From NCBI GenBank assembly GCA_019671135.1, contig JAHRHY010000009.1, positions 248,001 to 312,000 of the forward strand: a stretch of DNA of 64,000 nucleotides, given 5' to 3'. Below are positions 57,228-64,000 of the stretch, in pieces. This DNA comes from Linnemannia hyalina. Taxonomy: Eukaryota > Mortierellomycota > Mortierellomycetes > Mortierellales > Mortierellaceae. The notes beneath the pieces were generated by a model. It made no database searches and was not told the origin of the DNA. It saw nothing but the letters and a program-made list of their open reading frames with translations. Within the stretch, counting starts at the first letter, position 1. Every line of letters begins with the position of its first letter. The translations under genes and the position numbers were made by a program.

Positions 57228-58930
57228 ATCATGTTCACACTGACGTCGGATGCTGTATTCAAATGGCCATCCTCGGCTGATCGGTAGCCATTGAATAAAA
57301 AGGAATGGGACACAAAAGAATAAGGCACTAAAAAGAGAGGGGGGTGAACAAGGTATACACAAGAAAGAGACACCACTGTTCAACATCAACAACAACAACA
57401 ACAAGGCATCAAGTGACCAAGTGACCATAAGAAAGAGAGTGATGGGTTGTTTGTGTGCCGCCCAAGCCCACTCCCTCTCCTTTCATTTATTTTCTTTTTT
57501 TGGTTATTCTCCCACGCCCATTCGTCCTCTTCCTTGTTTCTCCACAAAACAGAACAAACAAACAAATCTAGCTCCCTCTTCATACTTAGTGTACCTCAAC
57601 AACAACCACTGTCAATCACGTCCAACACCCCTTGCTGACTTTACTTCTTTCCCCCGTTACCTTCCCCCACCAAACCAGCCTTGTACAGAGACTACACATT
57701 CGTGGCATCGGCCTACCTGCTCGAGCCCTGCGACATCCTCTACCGCAAGACCGGCGACTATGGCCTCGGCCGCTCCGTCCTCCCCAAGAACATCGCCGTC
57801 CCCCTCGTCCAGGTCGCCGAGAAGATTGGCGCCAAGCCCTTCATGGAGTACGCCCTTTCCTATGCGTAAGTTGTCCCCTTTCTCTCTCTCTCTCTCTCTC
57901 CTTCTCTTTCAATTCCCACGTCGTTCGCTTCTTATTTTTAGTTTTCTATAATTCCTGAAAACGAAACACTGACATCTCCTTCTATTCCATTTCTTCGGAA
58001 CATCATAACAGGCTGTACAACTACCGCAGGATCGACAAGTCAAAGGGTCTGGTCTGGGGAAACCTCGAATTGATCCGCCCTTTCTCCGGTGACCCATCCG
58101 AGCTCGGCTTCATCATCTCCCACGTCACTATGGTCTCCAATTCCGGCGAGCTCGTCAAGAACACCATGAAGACCCTCGATGCCGCAGGCAAACACAACCG
58201 TGAAGCCTTTAACGAGGGCCTCGCCAAAGTCGTCTCGACCTACGAAAAGATCAACCAGGAAATGGACACCATGTGGCAACGCTCCCTCCCCGCAGACTAC
58301 CTCAAGTTCCGAACCTTTATTATGGGCACCAAGAACCAGCCCATGTTCCCTAAGGGTGTGATATATGAGGGGGTTTCGGAGGAGCCTATGTTCCATCGTG
58401 GAGAGTCTGGTGCGAACGATTCCATGGTCCCTATGGGCGACAACTTGCTCCAGTTGACAGAGTCCATGCCCTCGAACCCGCTCACGGCTGTGCTGAAGGA
58501 CTTCCGAACCTACCGCCCCCACAACCATGCCGAGTTCCTCGAGTTTGTTGAAGAAAAGGCCCGCCAGAACCAGGTCCGTAACTTTGCAGAGCAGGACCCC
58601 AACTCTGCCGCCATCTTCCTCGCCGCCGTTGATCAGATCCGGAATTTCAGAAACAGACATTGGTCCTTCACCAAGGAGTATATCATCAAGTACACCAAGC
58701 ACCCTGTGGCCACCGGTGGATCCCCCATTGTGACCTGGTTGCCTAACCAGTTGGCGACGGTCTTGAGGACCATGCAGGAGGTTGGTGCCAAGATTGATGA
58801 GAGGGCGCTTTTGCCTGAGAATAAGGCCTTGGTCGACGTGTTGACGAAGCGGGCGGATGCTCAGGCTAGGGTCTTGGATCGTGAGGTTGCTCAGCTCCGC
58901 ACTGAGATCAAGGACCAGGACAAGGTCTAA
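56482..58930 (+). CDS. Indoleamine 2,3-dioxygenase with a mitochondrial-type presequence
   Basis: Model join(56482..57010,57679..57865,58012..58930), 544 aa. Heme enzymes of this family open the indole ring of L-tryptophan to N-formylkynurenine, the first step of the kynurenine route to NAD. Family features: DYTFVASAYLLEPCDI, then GYGLGR-like YGLGRSVLPKNIAVPL; MFHRGESGANDSMVPMGDNL; DFRTYRPHNHAEFLEFV; and RNFRNRHWSFTKEYI with His ~455 as likely proximal heme ligand, followed by HPVATGGSPIVTWLPNQL. The catalytic domain starts near residue 85 (PGFPILDDPLVQ). The first 45 residues carry seven Arg/Lys and no acidic residue, followed by REY|ST, which looks like a mitochondrial processing site. Yeast Bna2 is the named relative. 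Intron 1 is long (668 bp) and contains a (GA)n tract. Confidence 0.9.
57165..57228 (+). repeat. GA-rich microsatellite in intron 1 of the dioxygenase gene
   Basis: (GA)n interrupted by a few GAAA units. Confidence 0.85.
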
Positions 58931-59038
58931 ACCGCCTTTTTTTTCCCTATCTTTCTTTCATTTGATTTTTTTCGCTTTAACGCACCCCTTCTCTCCACTC
59001 GCATATATCTTCCTCTCCTTTTCGCCAAAAGCCTTGTT

Positions 59039-59061
59039 GAAATAAAATAAAATAAAATAAA
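59039..59061 (+). terminator. Tandem poly(A) signals of the dioxygenase gene
   Basis: Four overlapping AAATAAA units in a row, about 110 bases after the stop codon. Confidence 0.55.
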
Positions 59062-59167
59062 ACATCTTTTTTTGAAATTTACTCTGTTGAATAGATGCTA
59101 CGTACAATGCCTAAAGAAAAAGAAAAAGAAAAAAAACTCCTTCCTCCATCGACCGTCCACTGAAATC

Positions 59168-60411
59168 TTAACGACTGGTCTTGGAAAGATCCTGTCCACC
59201 AGCAGACCGCTGATGCTGAGCGCCCAAAGCCGCCAAAGACGAGTCCCCAATCGACTGATGATCCTTCGCACCGGCACCAGTAGCAGCATGGTAGCCCAAA
59301 GACTCGGGATGGTCCAACAACAGACTCTTCATGGTCTCGGGATTCGCCGCCAGATGGAAGATTGATTTCTGGTGCTCCTTACCAGCACTCGGCGCGGCCT
59401 TCAACAACTCCTCCGCACCTTCTCCTGCGTCTGCATCTCCAGTAGTGGTCGAGGCGGCGGCGGCGGCGGCAGCAGCGGCAGCGGCGCGTTCTGCTTCATG
59501 CTGCTGGTGATGATTCAACAATCCGTCAAGGAGGATAGACTGATCGCCCGACTCTTCCGACCCGCCAAACGCAGCACCGGCCCCAACTTGCTTCTTCTCA
59601 TCCGCCGTTAAGGGATGATACTGAGTTCTCGCTGCCGTCGAAGAAGAGGAAGTAGGAGGCCGCTGCTGGATCTTGTCGAGAACAACATCTTTAACCAACC
59701 CAGCAACAGAAAGAACTGACCCTACAAGACCGGCCTTTTCGGGCGACAGCTCGTGCGACCATCTGCGGCCGCCTTGACCTCCCTGGACCAATGTACTCGA
59801 TGTTGATGTTCCTCCGATCGGGTCGTATGTGGTAGCAGCGGCAGATGAGTGATTGTTATGATCGTCGTCGGTGAGACTGGGAGTGGATTCTTCCAGATCC
59901 GCAGACTCATAAAGGATCGAGCTCCGTGCAATCTTGCGGTTCTCTTCCTCTTCTGCCGATCCATGTCTCTGCTGTGAAACTGATCCAGAACTGACTGGGC
60001 TCTTGAACCCACCGCCACCGCCACCAGAGGATGGCGTCATAGTCGGGAACATCGTACCTCCCATCCACTTTCCTCCTTCCTCTCCTCCAGCACCTGCTGA
60101 CGATCCATGAGCCGAAGAGGAAGAGGTGACATCAGAGACACTTTTAAGAGTAGCATGATGAATATCCGCCATCCGATCCTTAAACCCGGGCAAGATATCC
60201 GGCAACACCGACGGCTTATCATGCAGATCCTGTGCTCCGTACCCTTGACCACCATGACCAGGGAGAACAGCTGAAGAAGGGAGTTGGTTTGAAGACTTGC
60301 TGGCGAGGGGTTGCCAGGTGGAGCTTGGTTGAGTTGCCGTTGTACTGAGTCCGACCATTCTGTCCTTCTGGCTCTTGTCAGTACCGGTAACGCTGTTATT
60401 GCTGTTGTTGC

Positions 60412-60490
<79 letters not shown>

Positions 60491-60655
60491 ATTGTTGGGA
60501 ATGTGGACGGCTTCGGACTGTTCGAGGATTTCGTCGGTGACATCCTTGGAGGCGACTCTGGAGAGGGGTGCGTTGTCGGATGTTGGTGGGTGTGGGTGTT
60601 CTTGGCGGGTCCTGTCGAGCTCGTCGATCACCGAGCGCCTTCTTTGTGCGGACAT
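59168..60655 (-). CDS. Disordered low-complexity protein with a long poly-Asn run
   Basis: Single exon, 495 aa, starting MSAQRRRSVIDELDRTRQEH; the frame is open further upstream but that part reads as leader. After a charged N-terminus comes a run of more than 30 Asn (with a few Ser), encoded by a (GTT)n/(AAC)n microsatellite. Ser/Gly/Pro-rich stretches, an 11-Ala run, and a C-terminus ending SAGGQDLSKTSR follow. Short helical stretches (PGFKDRMADIHHATLKSVSD; GLVGSVLSVAGLVKDVVLDK) are the only parts that look structured. No domain, signal or membrane helix recognised. Expression is plausible since the frame is long and begins at a good ATG, but function is unknown. Repeat length is likely to vary between strains. 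Confidence 0.6.
60400..60496 (+). repeat. (GTT)n microsatellite coding poly-Asn
   Basis: About 30 near-perfect GTT units; read on the minus strand as AAC (Asn) codons. Confidence 0.9.
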
Positions 60656-61354
60656 AGTGGATTTTTGTTTTTGTTTTTGAAGAGAGTAGTTATGGTGTGT
60701 GTATGTGTGTGTTTGTGAGGTGGATATATGTGAAGAGAGAAGAAAAGCGTGAGAGAGGCACAAAGATAAAGAAAAAAAAATGATCGCCTCAAGTTTCAGT
60801 CCATCATTAGTCCACGTGATGACTTTTGTCACCTGGCTGATGAGGAGACGCGGTTGGTCTTCTTTTGGATGCTTTTTGTGTGGGTGGGTCCAACTTTACA
60901 TTGGGCACTGACATCATATCTCGGGATCACATCAGTCATCATATCCACAGACGCACATATGCCATAAATCATAACGCGATCGCGTTCGACAGGGGCTATT
61001 TCGGGAGCACTTCTGTAGCTGCCATTCCCATGCTCGAATTTCGGATGTATATACTCCCTTCATCCTCGGTATGCTCACTTACTCGCTCTTGTCCTCCCCC
61101 TTCTCAACTCTATCCCATTTAAAAGGCCCCCCATCTTGCCCCTTCTCCTTCTCCTTCTCCTTCTCTCTCTTCCGATCCAACAAAAACGATGTGCATTGCA
61201 TGATTTGAGAAATTCCTGCATTGTATTTTTTTGGTCTTCGTCTTGGTCTAGATATACATTGCCGCTGTTGTTTGTTGCTGCTGTTGTTACTAAAATTGTT
61301 GGTAATCTGGGTGATTGGTGGTGTTTGGTGAAATAGAGGAACCATCCGATGTAC
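60656..61354. other. Intergenic region without a supported gene
   Basis: Promoter and leader of the poly-Asn gene and the 3' region of the Rab gene. (CTTCTC)n-like tract at 61139-61167. Confidence 0.45.
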
Positions 61355-63351
61355 CTAGCAGCATCCGTTGCCGGCGGGCTTATCCTGGGGAGTAGGCGTT
61401 ATGCTGATCGAGGCGCCTCCAGCCTTCAACTCGTCCTTGCCACCGTCCCTGGGAACAGCATTCGTCACAACCTTGTAGATCTATATGCATATAGGTTCAA
61501 TGGGAGAAAGTACCGTGGTACACATGGAATAAAACTATGGGTCAGTTTACCGTTGTCTGCTTGTTTGTTGTACTTCGTTTCCTGCTGTTCTGTTCCAATT
61601 AAACATCTCCAGCTCCCTCATGGTCCCTTTCAACAGACGTTATCCAAGCAAACAACAAACATGAAACATACCTCGGTCAAAAGGTTGGTGAAGGCAACAT
61701 CGACGTTGGTGGCATCCAGGGCCGAGGTTTCGATGAACATGAGTCCGTTCTCCTCTGCGAATCCCTTGGCCTCCTCGGTGTGAATAGAGCGCAAGTGTCT
61801 CAAATCCGACTTGTTACCGACCATCATGACAATGATGTTGGGGTCAGCGTGCTCGCGGACCTCGGACAACCATCTCGAGACTGACTCATAGGTGCCGTGC
61901 TGAGTGATATCGTACAACAACAAGGCGCCGACAGCTCCACGGTAGTAGGCCGAAGTAATAGCCCTGTAACGCTCCTGTCCAGCTATTTTGTTGTTTGTTG
62001 TAGTATGGAAATGAGAGTTAGTTCACTGTCCTTCTTTTACTGACCTCTAGAGAAAGTGATAATGAAACGACAAGGTGAACCAAAGAGGAACACGTACCAG
62101 TATCCCAAATCTGGGCCTATCGGAGGTCAGGTAAGAATAGTTCATTGACAGATGATCAACCGCGAGGAAGAATTGAAGGTCGACAGAAAAACATAGAGGT
62201 GAAAGAAAGAATAAAACAAAGAAAAATGGCGATGTTAGTTTCAAGTTGGATCACTTTTGTCGCTATCTCGCTCTGAATGCAAGGCGGTGCTGGTGGAGAA
62301 GAGTCGAGGGCCGTGGTATTTTTATACTGCAGACAGTCAGCCGAAGACATAAAAATAAAAATAAAAAAGCACAACAGCAGACTGAACATTCCCGCCTTTT
62401 GATGTGATGTCCTCTCCCCTTGCAGACTCCTCCTGTCGAGTGAGGTCGAGGACGAAAAAGAAAGAGATAGGTGATGGTAATGGGCTGTAATATGTTGCGC
62501 GTGAGAGAACAGAAAGAAGGGGAGAAGAGAGCCAAAAATAAAGGACAGGGATGGGATAACCTCCTGGCCTATTTTTGCCATGAATGTCCCTATCATCTCT
62601 CTCTCACTCTCTTTCTTTCTTTCCTGGAGTGCTGGGCGAATGCTTAGCCTGGACACACCCCACTTGGAGCCTTTTCCCCACTGCTGTATGGCGTGTTTAG
62701 TTGATGCGAAGGATGGTTGCCGAAGAAACCTGGCCTGCTTTTTTGTCCTTGCGGCCGTATCCCGTGGGTCCGCTTGGCAGCGAGAGCGTTGTTTTCCACC
62801 GAAGAACAATATCCTGAGGTGCGCGTTATTGTCTGTCTTTCCATCATCTCTTCATCTCGTTCATCTAGCTATGTTGCCATTGTCGCCGTTGTCATTGATG
62901 CAAGTGTCGACACACGTCCTGTTCATCCCAAGGAGAAAAAAAAAGAAAAAAGTGAACTCCATCGACGATGAGCCCAGGGGAAGGCAGGTTGAGCACGCAC
63001 ACTCTCCTTCCCCTTTCTCACACATACAAACACTCTTGGCTCTCAGCTTGCGCGTTGTTGGAGTGTACATAAAAGAGCGTGGTGGATGATGACAAAGACC
63101 AACGAGCAACAAGAAAGTCGATGAGGAGCACCTGCTATCGCTTTCGTTGTAACAAGATGGATGATTACCTTGATCATCTTGCCGTCCTCGACCTGGACAG
63201 TTCTTGCACCGAAGTCGACGCCGATGGTGGACTTTGACTCAAGGTTGAAGTCGCCGCGAGTGAAACGGCTGAGCAAGTTGGACTTTCCGACACCAGAGTC
63301 ACCGATGAGGACGATCTTGAAGAGGAAGTCGTATGCGTCGTTCTGGGCCAT
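61355..63351 (-). CDS. Rab GTPase, Rab11/Ypt31-32 type
   Basis: Model complement(join(61355..61480,61672..61982,62098..62116,63169..63351)), 212 aa. G1 GDSGVGKS (17-24), switch [13 protein letters not shown]3 WDTAGQE with catalytic Gln70, then [21 protein letters not shown]4 GNKSDL, G5 ETSALD. The C-terminus GNGCC carries the double-Cys geranylgeranyl site. The [21 protein letters not shown] segment and overall length match Rab11-class proteins, which drive exit from the late Golgi and recycling endosome to the cell surface. Exon 2 is only 19 nt (AQIWDT plus one base). Intron 1 is 1052 bp, long for this genome. Both are supported because they restore the invariant WDTAGQE motif. Confidence 0.93.
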
Positions 63352-64000
63352 GGCTTGTATGTATGTGTTGTTGTTGGTTGGTTGGTGATGGTGGAGAGGG
63401 AGGGTTGGAAGAAAGAGAAGAAGTAAAACAGGGACGGTAAGAAAAAGAAAAAAGATAAAAAAAGGGTTGAGTTGGAAAAAGAAGGGAAACAGAACAGGTG
63501 CACGGGAAAGAAAAAATAAATAAAAAAGGGTAGGAAGATGACCGGGACACGAGGGAAAACGAACAAAGGGCAAGGAAGAAAGGGTAGGAAGAAAAGGAAA
63601 TCTCTTGTTGAGAGCAACTCCTCGATGGGTGGTGGTGGAGAAGAGAAAAGAACGCTAAAACAGCACAACAAACATGCACCATTTAGATGGAGAGTAGGGT
63701 TGGTTTGTTTGTTTTCTAGTTGTGTTCTCTGCAATCCTGTAATGTAGAGTAGATGAGTGCGAGAGACCAGGAGAATCGCCGTTCGTCATGTCACCCGTGG
63801 TACGATGTCTGAGTGGAGATAAAAAAACCAACAACGTGTCATCGTGTCATGCCTTGCTGTCGGTTCCACGTCTTCCTCTCCAATCGCATGGCCTTCTCTT
63901 CTTTTCACCACCATGGCTAATGCTGATGATGTTCAACAAACAAAAACGAACTTCGCCCTCGCACGCGCGCGTCTTAACTGATCAATTCATAAAAGATATT
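63352..64000. other. 5' region of the Rab gene
   Basis: GA-rich leader on the plus strand (CT-rich in the sense of the Rab gene) from 63400 to 63600. No other gene supported up to the window end. Confidence 0.5.

Noticed and set aside
57047..57428. Minus-strand frames rich in Ser/Leu in dioxygenase intron 1
   Set aside because: Produced by the (GA)n microsatellite.
1..64000. CRISPR arrays, prokaryotic operons, rRNA and tRNA genes
   Set aside because: The DNA is eukaryotic; no spaced repeat array was seen, and no cloverleaf with both box A and box B was recognised by eye.

Overview
The window is nuclear DNA from a fungus. Genes are split by short introns (mostly 80-130 bp) with GT..AG ends, often GTAAGT at the 5' side. 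AATAAA-type poly(A) signals follow several genes, and TATAAAAGG-type boxes sit about 95-400 bp upstream of start codons. The gene content is typical of fungi: an F-box/leucine-rich family, ABCC transporters, Rab11/Ypt31, indoleamine dioxygenase, and a complex I subunit of the NUO-17.8 type. The style (large F-box proteins with a conserved SLPSWW motif, long CT-rich leaders, simple Q/N repeats) suggests an early-diverging fungus of the Mortierella group. That placement is inference; no rRNA or other marker is present.

Layout. 0-2.0 kb: 3' part of an F-box gene. 3.3-4.7 kb: a mitochondrial carrier. 5.4-6.6 kb: a 1.18-kb element with 100-bp terminal inverted repeats that themselves begin in hairpins, carrying a short ORF. 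8.0-9.4 kb: an amino-acid permease (minus). 9.7-16.1 kb: a gene-poor stretch with a 0.68-kb foldback palindrome and a 5'-truncated retroelement flanked by a 14-bp target duplication. 16.3-17.2 kb: a Cys-rich single-pass membrane protein (minus). 18.4-19.4 kb: four ATCTGATAA sites. 21.1-22.9 kb: a disordered membrane protein (minus).

27.6-47.5 kb is the main feature: three tandem full-length ABCC (MRP/Ycf1-like, TMD0-containing) transporter genes on the plus strand. Their second nucleotide-binding domains are patchworks of near-identical DNA, which points to gene conversion. A broken minus-strand gene lies between the second and third copies.

48.1-49.3 kb: a glutathione S-transferase (minus), directly beside the ABCC array. 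GST and MRP-type pumps can act in sequence (conjugate, then export), so a detoxification neighbourhood is plausible but inferred. 49.7-51.7 kb: an F-box pseudogene related to the gene at the window start. 52.0-53.3 kb: a complex I subunit. 56.5-58.9 kb: an indoleamine 2,3-dioxygenase with a mitochondrial-type presequence. 59.2-60.7 kb: a poly-Asn protein (minus). 61.4-63.4 kb: Rab11 (minus), with a 19-nt microexon and a 1.05-kb intron.

All splice models were built by eye from GT/AG sites, preserved frame and comparison among paralogs. No search was run.
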